Origin: UBA1765 sp045615885
Lineage (GTDB): Bacteria > Fibrobacterota > Fibrobacteria > Fibrobacterales > Fibrobacteraceae
Length of the DNA: 64,000 nt
NCBI GenBank assembly: GCA_045615885.1
Contig: JAZLFR010000055.1
Coordinates: 1 to 64,000, forward strand
Reading direction: 5' to 3'
Part shown: in pieces, positions 42,874 through 50,560 of the stretch
Layout: every line of letters starts with the position of its first letter
How positions within the stretch are numbered: position 1 is the stretch's first letter
Made by a program: the position numbers and the translations under genes
The notes under the pieces: generated by a model
Seen by the model: only the letters and a program-made list of their open reading frames with translations
What the model was told of the DNA's origin: nothing
Databases searched by the model: none

Positions 42874-43105
42874 AATAGACCTCTATCATTAAAACATTTT
42901 CCTGACAAGACCAGCACACAACCCAATGGTAAGATAAATGGCAATGATATTTATTATCGCCAAGCTTTGAATAATTCTTAAAATTAGGCTGGACGGGACC
43001 TGAAACTTTTAATGACGCAATAAGAGCATTCAATCGAGTCTTATCAATATGACTCAAATTTGCTACTCCTTTTTGCGCATTTTTTGTTATTCGGACTTCA
43101 TACAT
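42842..43105 (-). CDS. RelE/HigB-superfamily toxin
   Basis: 87 aa from ATG 43105 (MYEVRITKNAQKGVANL). The pattern 'KNYSKLGDNKYHCHLSYHWVVCWSCQENVLMIEVYYVGSREKAPY' is the beta-rich core of RelE/ParE-like toxins, with 'W-.-C/W' and 'EVYYVGSRE' at the expected end. Toxins of this family cleave mRNA on the ribosome. An upstream in-frame ATG (43135) lies inside the operator-like palindrome and is less likely. Confidence 0.85.
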   Translation of the reverse strand: MYEVRITKNAQKGVANLSHIDKTRLNALIASLKVSGPVQPNFKNYSKLGDNKYHCHLSYHWVVCWSCQENVLMIEVYYVGSREKAPY

Positions 43106-43110
43106 AAATA

Positions 43111-43127
43111 TACCCTTTTTTAGGGTA
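43111..43127 (-). promoter_or_regulatory. Operator-like palindrome before the toxin gene
   Basis: TACCCT, 5 bases, AGGGTA, centred about 14 bases before the toxin ATG: the position expected for autorepression by the HTH antitoxin. Confidence 0.5.
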
Positions 43128-43158
43128 CATTTCAAGATATTTCCTTATTTTCATATCA

Positions 43159-43209
43159 TCATCTCGGAATTCTTAGTTTACAGCCACATTTAGGGCAACG
43201 TAAGTCATA
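43159..43209 (-). pseudogene. Possible zinc-ribbon fragment
   Basis: The minus strand reads YDLRCPKCGCKLRIPR then stop, a CPxCGxxL zinc-knuckle. It overlaps the 3' end of the next gene in another frame and has no start codon. Possibly a frameshifted tail or a chance match. Confidence 0.2.
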
Positions 43210-43585
43210 TAACTAACGCCTTATCAATAAACTTGTCCAAAGCTTCATGCATATGCTTTCGGTCACTTTGGGCAACAATCAATCCACGATATCCATTCCA
43301 CAATGCATCACGACCTCGCCCATCTTTAATGCATTCAACTTTAGCCGTTTCATAACGCCAAAGGAATGCGACACACGGCTCTTCAACGCCTTCAACCTCA
43401 ACAACACTTATTCCCATAGGCGGAACAATCCCCGCCTGAACAAGGCAAAGGTCTGTTCCAAATTTTGCCTCCAACATTCCGTGAAGATACACGAACTGCA
43501 GCGAAAGATATTCTGGCAAGTCATACTGATCTGTAGCTGGTGCAATTTTCATTTTTTCTCCATGATTGACTTCTTCTCTAGTCAT
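43205..43585 (-). CDS. Hypothetical protein (126 aa)
   Basis: Acidic, soluble, with no signal peptide: 'YDLPEYLSLQFVYLHGMLEAKFGTDLCLVQAGIVPPMGISVVEVEGVEEPCVAFLWRYETAKVEC'. Family not recognised. An internal ATG at 43552 has GGAG five bases before it and could be the true start (115 aa). It lies between the toxin-antitoxin pair and palindrome B copy 2. Confidence 0.6.
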   Translation of the reverse strand: MTREEVNHGEKMKIAPATDQYDLPEYLSLQFVYLHGMLEAKFGTDLCLVQAGIVPPMGISVVEVEGVEEPCVAFLWRYETAKVECIKDGRGRDALWNGYRGLIVAQSDRKHMHEALDKFIDKALVI

Positions 43586-43645
43586 AAATATTTTGCCTTA
43601 GTTGCAACTATAGGTTTTGTTTTGCACAAATACTTAGTCCAATTC

Positions 43646-43683
43646 AATTGTGAACGCACTGCGTTCACAATTGGGTAAAGCGA
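43646..43683. repeat. Palindrome family B, copy 2
   Basis: AATTGTGAACGCA and TGCGTTCACAATT around a single base, then GGGTAAAGCGA. It lies 20 bases after the stop of the 43703-44035 gene. Confidence 0.9.
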
Positions 43684-43702
43684 TTCTTTTTTTGAAGTAT
43701 TT

Positions 43703-44035
43703 TCACTTAATAAAATCCAGCATTTCTACATAGGAAAGTTCTTTTATTTCCTTACCTGACTTTTGTGCATATTCACACAGCCTTTTAAGATCCATATTTA
43801 AAGATGGAGGAATCTTATACGGGTCAGGAAAAGGTTCAAGTTCCTTTTGAACCTTGGCAAGAGAAATACTTTTGTTCACATTTTCAAGACTCAGCCCTGA
43901 CAACTCGGCTATTTTCTCGATTCCTATCAAATTGACAACTTCAGAAATGACTTTCGGTATAACCAAAGAATAATTATTTGCAAGCGTATCCTTGAGATAG
44001 GTCCTTAGCCTTTGTTCATCATTATTATCAAGCAT
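43703..44035 (-). CDS. Small hypothetical protein with a 'DPYKxPP...YAQxxGK' motif
   Basis: 110 aa. The second half, 'FPDPYKIPPSLNMDLKRLCEYAQKSGKEIKELSYVEM', matches 'VPDPYKSFKHPPMDMLGVLRYAQSVGKAVCEL' in the protein at 57328-57585. The N-terminal half (LRTYLKDTLANNYSLVIPKVISEV) is helical and could be an HTH (IEKIAELSGLSLENVNKSIS). It begins 7 bases after the truncated DUF1016 gene. Function unknown; an antitoxin-like regulator is one possibility. Confidence 0.6.
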   Translation of the reverse strand: MLDNNDEQRLRTYLKDTLANNYSLVIPKVISEVVNLIGIEKIAELSGLSLENVNKSISLAKVQKELEPFPDPYKIPPSLNMDLKRLCEYAQKSGKEIKELSYVEMLDFIK

Positions 44036-44042
44036 TTTGCCC

Positions 44043-44375
44043 CTATGTCAAAAATGCTACGCTCCGTAGCACTTTTTCAGCGGAGTTACAATATCGTACA
44101 TAATATTTTTTCATGTTCCAGAGTTGTCTTGGGGACACCCCCATATCCGGGAAATGTTCCTTTAAATCTACAGAAAGTCGACGAACAACGGAATTTCCAT
44201 GCTTACTATCGAGTTTACGCTCATGTAGCATTTTTCCGATTTCCCAGTAAGCGGCATTTTCACCAACATTTAGTTGGCGGGCAACGTTTACACGGGCCTG
44301 TTTAATTACTGCAACAGCCTGTTGCAGAATTTCACCGTATTCTGATTCTACCTGCAAAACAATTTTTTTTGTCAT
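44043..44375 (-). pseudogene. Truncated DUF1016/YhcG-type gene (N-terminal domain only)
   Basis: 110 aa with the DUF1016 N-terminal signature 'AYWEIGKMLHERK', 'VVRRLSVDLKEHFPDMGVSPRQLWNMKKYYVRY'. Full-length relatives continue for over 200 residues into a PD-(D/E)XK nuclease domain, which is missing. The frame ends 'KVLRSVAFLT', exactly over a palindrome (44055-44071). It could persist as a stand-alone domain. Confidence 0.7.
44055..44071. repeat. TGCTACG/CGTAGCA palindrome at the break of the DUF1016 gene
   Basis: A 7-bp perfect stem with a CTC loop, flanked by T runs on both strands. It can act as a terminator for the truncated gene. Confidence 0.7.
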
Positions 44376-44432
44376 AAAAAACTCAGTATGTTAAAAACAC
44401 CATTCAGCCCACCTCGTTAATTAATCCAATTA

Positions 44433-44470
44433 AATTGTGAACGCACCGCGTTCACAATTGGGTAAAGCGA
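44433..44470. repeat. Palindrome family B, copy 3
   Basis: AATTGTGAACGCA and GCGTTCACAATT with GGGTAAAGCGA after it. It lies 16 bases after the stop of dinD. Confidence 0.9.
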
Positions 44471-44485
44471 ATAAAGCTTATGGCC

Positions 44486-45307
44486 CTATTTCTTTAATCT
44501 TTTCAATTGTTTTGCACTTTTCTCTGGTGTGGGCAGATTTTCTGGCATAACACCACCAAGTTCCTTGATCGTTTGACGGACTTTTTGCCCAACGGCAAAG
44601 TGCGTTTCGTTCGCTTTCTCCTTGCCCTTGATATTCTCGCGGCGCAACTTATCATCTGTTTGTGTGATGCGAAAAAGATTTGCGGCCAGTTCTGTAGCAC
44701 CCATGTGATCCAGAATCTGTTGACTTTTCTTCAGCCCTTTGCGCTTGTGAATATCCTGCATGCCTAAGCCATTATACAGGCCCTGGTAACCACGGTTTTG
44801 AAATACCGCATAATCCGCTGGAGTTTCTACCCCAGCAGCCTTTGCGGCACTAGCCAGGAACTTGTTTCGGATAGTAACTTCGTCACGAATCGCCAAGCGT
44901 TTCTCATCTTCAGACAACTGTTCAATGTTTTCTACAATCTCCTGCTGACGAGTCTTTACCGCAAAATATGTCTGCCCCAAGGCAATTACCTCTTTACGAG
45001 GATCTCCGTTCATTACGATTAAATAGCAGGCATAGCGAGAAAGCTTTACATCGTTGATTTCACGTTGTGCACCTTTGGCGAGATTTATCATTTTGCCAAC
45101 GCCGGCAAAATGATCTGCCACTTCAATTCCACTAGCTTCACACGCTACTTTCGCTCTATCAATAGATTCTTCGAAACGCCGCCATTGTGCGTATTCCAAC
45201 GCTGTCTGCAGTTCCCTCGCGTACCAGAATTCGATACCGTTTTCGTCTACATGCTTAATACTTTCAAAAGTTTGCTGAGAATAAGTTGAGATTTCTTTTT
45301 TAGCCAT
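44486..45307 (-). CDS. dinD: DNA damage-inducible protein D
   Basis: 273 aa. Close to E. coli DinD along its length: 'FWYARELQTALEYAQWRRFEESIDRAKVAC', 'LSRYACYLIVMNGDPRKEVIALGQTYFAVKTRQQE', 'GYQGLYNGLGMQDIHKRKGLKK', 'ILDHMGATELAANLFRITQT', 'VGQKVRQTIKELGGVMPENLPTPEKS'. The N-terminal part is related to BRO/antirepressor domains; DinD has been linked to modulation of RecA filaments in E. coli. ATG 45307 has GGAGG 4 bases before it; the upstream in-frame start at 45388 is unlikely. The codons for DHFAGVGKMI form palindrome A (45089-45112). No E. coli-type LexA box is seen. Confidence 0.92.
   Translation of the reverse strand: MAKKEISTYSQQTFESIKHVDENGIEFWYARELQTALEYAQWRRFEESIDRAKVACEASGIEVADHFAGVGKMINLAKGAQREINDVKLSRYACYLIVMNGDPRKEVIALGQTYFAVKTRQQEIVENIEQLSEDEKRLAIRDEVTIRNKFLASAAKAAGVETPADYAVFQNRGYQGLYNGLGMQDIHKRKGLKKSQQILDHMGATELAANLFRITQTDDKLRRENIKGKEKANETHFAVGQKVRQTIKELGGVMPENLPTPEKSAKQLKRLKK
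45089..45112. repeat. Palindrome family A, copy 3 (inside dinD)
   Basis: CATTTTGCC, AACGCC, GGCAAAATG, entirely within codons of DHFAGVGKMI. Confidence 0.85.
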
Positions 45308-45368
45308 ATAGCCTCCATTCGCCTTCCCTTTCGCAGGAAAAGCGTTTTCATGACACACGAATTTTGAG

Positions 45369-45383
45369 GTCACAAATTGTGAC
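45369..45383 (-). promoter_or_regulatory. Operator-like perfect palindrome before dinD
   Basis: GTCACAAATTGTGAC, symmetrical about one base, 62 bases upstream of the dinD ATG. It is not the E. coli LexA consensus. The regulator is unknown. Confidence 0.45.
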
Positions 45384-45388
45384 TTCAA

Positions 45389-45730
45389 GTTTTAGTCGTT
45401 CGAGAGATATACTCTATGTTGTGTAGAGATTGGATGATCCTGCAATACTGTTGGCGAGGGCTCTCCTCGGCGTTACTTGGTGCAACCTCGCCTGTGGCAA
45501 TTTTGCACACTCGAGCGGGCCCCACGCCCGCCAGCTATCCAACAGCATCAACAGAAAGGTTGAAGCGCCCCGCCGGGATCCAAATACGGACCAAAAAGTC
45601 TATGCCGCTATCGCAGGGATTATCGGAATTACAGAGTAAAATATATACAATTCTTGGAGAAATTTCAACCGTTTGAATTGTCAAAAAATCAAACATCCTG
45701 CACGGTGCAAAAATGACTATATTACTTTAT
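45389..45730. other. Non-coding or unassigned stretch before the zinc-finger gene
   Basis: Plus-strand frames are open (for example 45430-45639, ending NTDQKVYAAIAGIIGITE), but without a Shine-Dalgarno sequence or a recognisable family. The part 45460-45600 is clearly GC-richer than its surroundings. I see no RNA gene. It may be the remnant of an inserted element. Confidence 0.4.
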
Positions 45731-45970
45731 ATGAATTTCGATGAACTGCATAAGCTCAGCTTTAGGAACAGAGGAGTTTTGTCCACTGCAACACGGTGTG
45801 GATGTTTCTATTGCAAACGATTGTTCGCCCCGTCTGAAATCACGGAGTGGACTGATGATGGCGAAGATACTGCGCTTTGCCCCTATTGTTCCATTGACAG
45901 TGTAATTCCTGATTTAGATAATACTCTTAATGCGGAATTACTTGAAGCAATGAATCGGAAGTATTTCTAA
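45731..45970 (+). CDS. Small zinc-ribbon protein (CxC..C...CPYC)
   Basis: 79 aa from ATG 45731. 'TRCGCFYCKRLFAPSEITEW' and 'ALCPYCSIDSVIPD' give a four-Cys zinc-binding site in the arrangement of a small cytoplasmic protein family found in many bacteria. No function is known. The stop is followed 3 bases later by palindrome A copy 4. Confidence 0.75.
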   Translation: MNFDELHKLSFRNRGVLSTATRCGCFYCKRLFAPSEITEWTDDGEDTALCPYCSIDSVIPDLDNTLNAELLEAMNRKYF

Positions 45971-45973
45971 GAC

Positions 45974-45997
45974 CATTTTCCCCACGCCGGGAAAATG
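45974..45997. repeat. Palindrome family A, copy 4
   Basis: CATTTTCCC, CACGCC, GGGAAAATG; 24 bases identical to the copy inside the second dinD-like gene (56949-56972). The outer ACC/GGT extends the stem. Confidence 0.85.
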
Positions 45998-46093
45998 GTT
46001 GTATGAAGCTTTTTTTGGGACGAAATTTTCGACTGCAATTAATTGTGCAATTTTGAATTGCTCTAAAATTGGGAAAAATTTGCACCCAACAAA

Positions 46094-49000
46094 TTATCGT
46101 TTAAAATAATCAATCAAGATTTCCTTGATGTGATTATAACGCCTTGCATAAGAATTAGGGATGCGAAGAAGCTTAAAATAATGTGATTTGCATATACGTT
46201 CTTTTGCAGCATCACATCTTTTTCGGTTTTCATTGGTACGATGCTCCTCCCCATCTAACTCAATAGCGAGTAAAGGAACTTCTGAACGACCATCTTTTTC
46301 ATAAAGAACAAAGTCAAAACTGCCTGTAAAGAAAATGCTTTCTCCACAGGTATTCTGTTGAAAAACTTGTGAGACAGGAACTTGTGTTTTTACAGAATAA
46401 CGCTTATGGGGGTCAACAACGCTCAAAGCATGATTTATATTTTCAAAGAAGTCGTCTTCCATCTTTGTGCTATATGTTTTTAATCCCAAAGCTCTTGAAT
46501 GAGAATGTTTTGGCGTAACTTTGTACTCGCCCTTTGTCTTGACATATTGCACAAGTTCATAAAGATCATCATTATCCTTGTGCAAGCGCTCTATCGTCGG
46601 TGTGTTAGAGAAAAGAACCAGTTCTTCCTTAGCTCTAGACACCGCAACATTAATCAGTTCCTTATTATCGGCAAACCAATTATAAGTTCCTTGTGCAGTT
46701 CTCTGCGTCAATGCCAAAGAAAACAGGATAATATCCTTTTCATCACCTTGGAACGTGTGAACCGTACCACAGGTTGCCGACACACCACGATTTTTTAAGG
46801 CTTCATCAATCATTTCCTTTTGAGCTACAAAAGGTGTAATAATTCCAATTGACTTTTCCGGATGATTGGCTACAAATTCAGCTATGGCATCCGCCTCATT
46901 TGCAGAAGTATTACGAGTAAATGGCATTTCATTCGCTGTTTCCTGGAATATCAAAGGAGGCAATTCCTTTTTTGCAGTCATTACCCGAAGCTTATTGTTG
47001 TAATACTTCTTGTTATTGAAACTGATAATTTCCTTTGCGGAACGATAGTGATGACTCAACAAAACTTCATCACTAATGGAATCGGCGGCCAAATAAGACT
47101 TGTATATGGAATTCTTTTTATAGTCATACTCATCGGCTATTCCGTACTTTTTTATTAGTCGCTTGTTGTCCAAATCGTCTAATGTAATGACTGGATTTAA
47201 TTGCTGGGGATCACCTACAAGCATCAAGCTTTCGCTACGTAAAATCGGTAACAAAGCCATGGCCATATCGCATTGACTTGCTTCATCCAAAATGGTCAAG
47301 TCAAAATGAACTTTTGCAGAACCCAACTTTTTGGCAGATTGATTCGTCGTTGCTATAACAGGAAAAACCTTCAATAAATTTTCCAAATTCGCATCTTCTT
47401 TTAAATAACGATTGAATTTAGCAACAGCATCATCTGCATTTTCACATTCAAGAATTTTCCAAAGTTCCCTATATTTGGGTTCTTTCAAACGTTGAATACA
47501 TTTTGCCGACTTAAAACGAATGAAGAACAGAAATTTTTCACGGTCATTGGGCAAATAGCTCAATGCTTTTTCTGTATTGATTTCTCCTATATCCGCCAAT
47601 TTTGATTTAATGCGGGTTAACTGCTTACTCTGTAGGTTTATGCCGATATCAAAAGCGGTATTCTTTTCCAGAAAATCATTTACGGCATCTTCACGTTCTA
47701 GTAAATCAAGCTTATCTTCGTAAGTTTCAAGATATTCAGCTAGTTTTGACGTATTTTCTGTTTTCTCGTTTGAGAATATAGTCAATGCTTCGTCTTTTAC
47801 TGTCCAATTTTTTGTTCGTTCAAAGAGTCCCTTGATATATCCTATGGACTTCTTGACTTCTTCATTATTGCCAAGACGTAAAATTGGGAAAGGAACATCT
47901 TTTCCATCAACTGTAATTGATACCAGTTGTTTAAATGCTCCATCTACCGGTTGATTATTCTGTGACGAAAATAAAACGGTACGATCATTGAAAAAAGCGC
48001 TTATGATAGTATTGACAATGGTCCTTGTTTTTCCTGTTCCCGGTGGTCCCTGAATATATGCCATTGGGTACTTAAGCGTTTTATGAATTGCCAACAACTG
48101 ATCTAGATTAACATTATTATCTAGCAATGCAATGGGATAGTTCTTACGCTTGCGAGATCTGCTTAAAAATTCGCCAAAGAACGCACGGAGTGGCGTAGTC
48201 ACATTTCCTGACTGCAATGATAATGCTATTGAATCATATTCGTTAGTCAAATCACTAGAAGTTGTTTCCAGGGCGACGATATGAGGCAGGTCATCTAATA
48301 ATTCACCACGGGAAAGTCGTCCATTCTTTATAATCAAATCCTTGATTTGTTTTTCATTTGCATCAAAGTTTTCAAGTAAAAGGAATTCATCTTCATGCAA
48401 ATAGCGAGAGATTCTAATGACTTCCGTAGCAACATCATTTCTCAGTTCAAATCTTGTCAAAATCTTTGGTTCTGGAGACTTTCTCAGTGCTTTATTTTCG
48501 ATATCAAACAACAATTCATTATAGGCCAACACATAAAGACCTTTATCGGTCTTAATGCTCAGCTTATTCAACCCAAGTTGTTCTAATGCAATAAATTCAG
48601 AATTTGATTTTTTTGATTGTTTCTTTTGGAAATATTCAATGAGAGAATCACATTCTTCCTGAGTAAGCTTATAGCATCCCTTAACAAATTGAGATTCATC
48701 AAGATGTTCTAGCAACCGAAATTTCTTTTCTCGGTTATCACATGAAAGTTTTTGACATTCCTGGAGATAATTCAGTATCTTGACATTGTGAACATTGCTA
48801 AAAATGCAGGCATATCGAGAAGGGTTTGCATTTAAATCATGCAACAAAGTTGTATTACGAAGCGCAAATGTTCCCTCGATAATTTCAGCATGTTGGATTC
48901 CATCAAAATAAAGATAGCGCTGGCTACATTCATGGGTCATTAAATGAAGACCCATTGTATCTAACCGAGCTCTCTCTACCCCATCTTTATTCTTGATTTC

Positions 49001-49114
49001 GATATTGTTTATGCTAATCCAATAATGTGTCGTCTTTTTTTCGGCATTGACATACTCAATAGAGAGCCAACGGCCCTCATGAATTGCCCTGAATATGTTT
49101 CTTGCGACGCTCAT
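46094..49114 (-). CDS. SF1 (UPF1/Dna2-type) helicase with C-terminal PD-(D/E)XK/DUF2726-like nuclease
   Basis: 1,006 aa. Walker A GPPGTGKT at about 355-362; motif II 'LTILDEASQCDMAMALLPIL'; motif III 'LMLVGDPQQLNPVI'; motif V 'GTVHTFQGDEKDIILFSLAL'; motif VI 'NVAVSRAKEELVLF'. The last 90 residues carry 'PLLAIELDGEEHRTNENRKRCDAAKE', the acidic core of a DUF2726/VSR-like endonuclease. The N-terminus (GRWLSIEYVNAEKKTTHYWISI) resembles a WYL-like ligand domain, though that is tentative. It starts 61 bases after mcrC ends on the same strand, so it probably belongs to the same defence operon. Confidence 0.85.
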   Translation of the reverse strand: MSVARNIFRAIHEGRWLSIEYVNAEKKTTHYWISINNIEIKNKDGVERARLDTMGLHLMTHECSQRYLYFDGIQHAEIIEGTFALRNTTLLHDLNANPSRYACIFSNVHNVKILNYLQECQKLSCDNREKKFRLLEHLDESQFVKGCYKLTQEECDSLIEYFQKKQSKKSNSEFIALEQLGLNKLSIKTDKGLYVLAYNELLFDIENKALRKSPEPKILTRFELRNDVATEVIRISRYLHEDEFLLLENFDANEKQIKDLIIKNGRLSRGELLDDLPHIVALETTSSDLTNEYDSIALSLQSGNVTTPLRAFFGEFLSRSRKRKNYPIALLDNNVNLDQLLAIHKTLKYPMAYIQGPPGTGKTRTIVNTIISAFFNDRTVLFSSQNNQPVDGAFKQLVSITVDGKDVPFPILRLGNNEEVKKSIGYIKGLFERTKNWTVKDEALTIFSNEKTENTSKLAEYLETYEDKLDLLEREDAVNDFLEKNTAFDIGINLQSKQLTRIKSKLADIGEINTEKALSYLPNDREKFLFFIRFKSAKCIQRLKEPKYRELWKILECENADDAVAKFNRYLKEDANLENLLKVFPVIATTNQSAKKLGSAKVHFDLTILDEASQCDMAMALLPILRSESLMLVGDPQQLNPVITLDDLDNKRLIKKYGIADEYDYKKNSIYKSYLAADSISDEVLLSHHYRSAKEIISFNNKKYYNNKLRVMTAKKELPPLIFQETANEMPFTRNTSANEADAIAEFVANHPEKSIGIITPFVAQKEMIDEALKNRGVSATCGTVHTFQGDEKDIILFSLALTQRTAQGTYNWFADNKELINVAVSRAKEELVLFSNTPTIERLHKDNDDLYELVQYVKTKGEYKVTPKHSHSRALGLKTYSTKMEDDFFENINHALSVVDPHKRYSVKTQVPVSQVFQQNTCGESIFFTGSFDFVLYEKDGRSEVPLLAIELDGEEHRTNENRKRCDAAKERICKSHYFKLLRIPNSYARRYNHIKEILIDYFKR

Positions 49115-49175
49115 ACCAGAAATATATACTGAAAATACGGGAAAAAAGCGGTAAAAATACTCTTTTAAAGCGAAA

Positions 49176-50558
49176 TCAACATAATTTCTTTACAAAATCA
49201 TCCTCTTCAGCCCGCATTTCCTTAGCGAATTCCTCAAAAGAAATCGTTTCGCTATATTCCGGGACATGGAAGGGTACTGTTTTTATTGTAATTTCAGGCA
49301 TTCCTGGTGATTGAATCAACTTGAATTTTTTGAATTCTGCGTTTTGATTTTCTGACGGATATAGCAAGAATCCCTTCTTGGAGGAAAAGCGCAGCAGATA
49401 AGACAATATCTGGAAAGAAGCGTCTCTGTCCAAGCCGTCATCTAAACGGCGGTATTTGGCGTCTAGAACGGCTTCGGCAGTCAATATTTTTCCCTGTTTG
49501 GAATCTGCGCCAAACAGGAAATCTGGATAAATACGACGATTTTTGCTTCCGTCATCATCAACAAATAGATACTGGAATCCAGAGTTTTTCCTGTTATTCG
49601 GATGGACAATTTTTTCGCCAATTTCCGAATCTCGCATGATTACGTTTAGATATTCTTCCCAAAGGGCGGCTCCATCAAAAAGGATACCATTGATGGAATC
49701 CGAGTTGTTTTCGCCATAGCTTAGCTTTTGATGGCGTAAAATGGCCAGGCAGAGCTTACGCAAGGGTTCGTATGCTGTGTAATAGGGATGCGTAACAGGA
49801 CGATGATTCTTGGCAATAACGGACATGCGATTATGTCTTGAATATGTCGGTGTCGCAGCAACGATTTCTGACACATCGTCACGATTCTTACCGTCCGAAC
49901 CATTCAGAACTGCATCCCCCATGCTCAAAGAGCGAATATGCTCTATGGTATGGCGAATCAGCTGTGTTACGCAATTGTCCGTTGTGTATTCTCGCGTGTG
50001 ATAGGCAATTTTACCGTTGAAAGGAACATTCTTACGAATATGACGGGCTACATCTATGGGACCACGAACATTGGCGTCGTTATATTCCCTGGTCACATAG
50101 GCTCGGTAAACGCCTTGATTGATCGCCTTTCGCAAATAGGCCGGGAATAAGAAATAAATGAAATCGTAGAACGAATCCTCCCCCACGCTGGTACGAGGAG
50201 TAAACGCCACATTGCACACTTTTTGAAGCATGTAATGCAAGAAAAAATTCTTGTTTCCAGAATCAAATCGAGACTGTATTTGAAAATGATTGTCTTTGCC
50301 CGCAGCAAAGAATCCCATCACATTGCTTGTTGTAAAGCGAAGATTTTCGCCATCGACGCGATAATTCAAGACTACGTCATCATTCTTTAAATCGGCATCT
50401 TTGGCAATTGGAGGGAATACAATGAAGTTTGATTCACTCAATTGAGAAAACGTCTTGCCGGCAATACTGTCAAGAGACTTGCGAAGAGAATCGCAAGAGC
50501 CTTTAAAGCCATCAAGTGGCTGATTGAGAGTATTGTCTTTAAGAATTATCGGCTTCAA
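49176..50558 (-). CDS. mcrC: McrC-type nuclease subunit of a modification-dependent (type IV) restriction system
   Basis: 460 aa. The C-terminal PD-(D/E)XK motif is visible in 'RRIYPDFLFGAD' and 'AEAVLDAKYRRLDDGLDRDASFQILSYLLRF', with 'GILFDGAALWEEYLNVIM' before it, as in the McrC/LlaJI family. The N-terminus (residues 1-130) is beta-rich and should contact the McrB hexamer. It starts 2 bases after the mcrB stop. McrC supplies the nuclease, while McrB supplies recognition and GTP-driven translocation. Confidence 0.9.
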   Translation of the reverse strand: MKPIILKDNTLNQPLDGFKGSCDSLRKSLDSIAGKTFSQLSESNFIVFPPIAKDADLKNDDVVLNYRVDGENLRFTTSNVMGFFAAGKDNHFQIQSRFDSGNKNFFLHYMLQKVCNVAFTPRTSVGEDSFYDFIYFLFPAYLRKAINQGVYRAYVTREYNDANVRGPIDVARHIRKNVPFNGKIAYHTREYTTDNCVTQLIRHTIEHIRSLSMGDAVLNGSDGKNRDDVSEIVAATPTYSRHNRMSVIAKNHRPVTHPYYTAYEPLRKLCLAILRHQKLSYGENNSDSINGILFDGAALWEEYLNVIMRDSEIGEKIVHPNNRKNSGFQYLFVDDDGSKNRRIYPDFLFGADSKQGKILTAEAVLDAKYRRLDDGLDRDASFQILSYLLRFSSKKGFLLYPSENQNAEFKKFKLIQSPGMPEITIKTVPFHVPEYSETISFEEFAKEMRAEEDDFVKKLC

Positions 50559-50560
50559 AA

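Noticed and set aside
42446..44470. Integron attC-site array
   Set aside because: The gene-plus-palindrome layout suggested it, but the palindromes lack the RYYYAAC/GTTRRRY core sites and no integrase is present.
40799..45997. CRISPR array
   Set aside because: Palindromes are irregularly spaced by kilobases and separated by genes; no cas genes.
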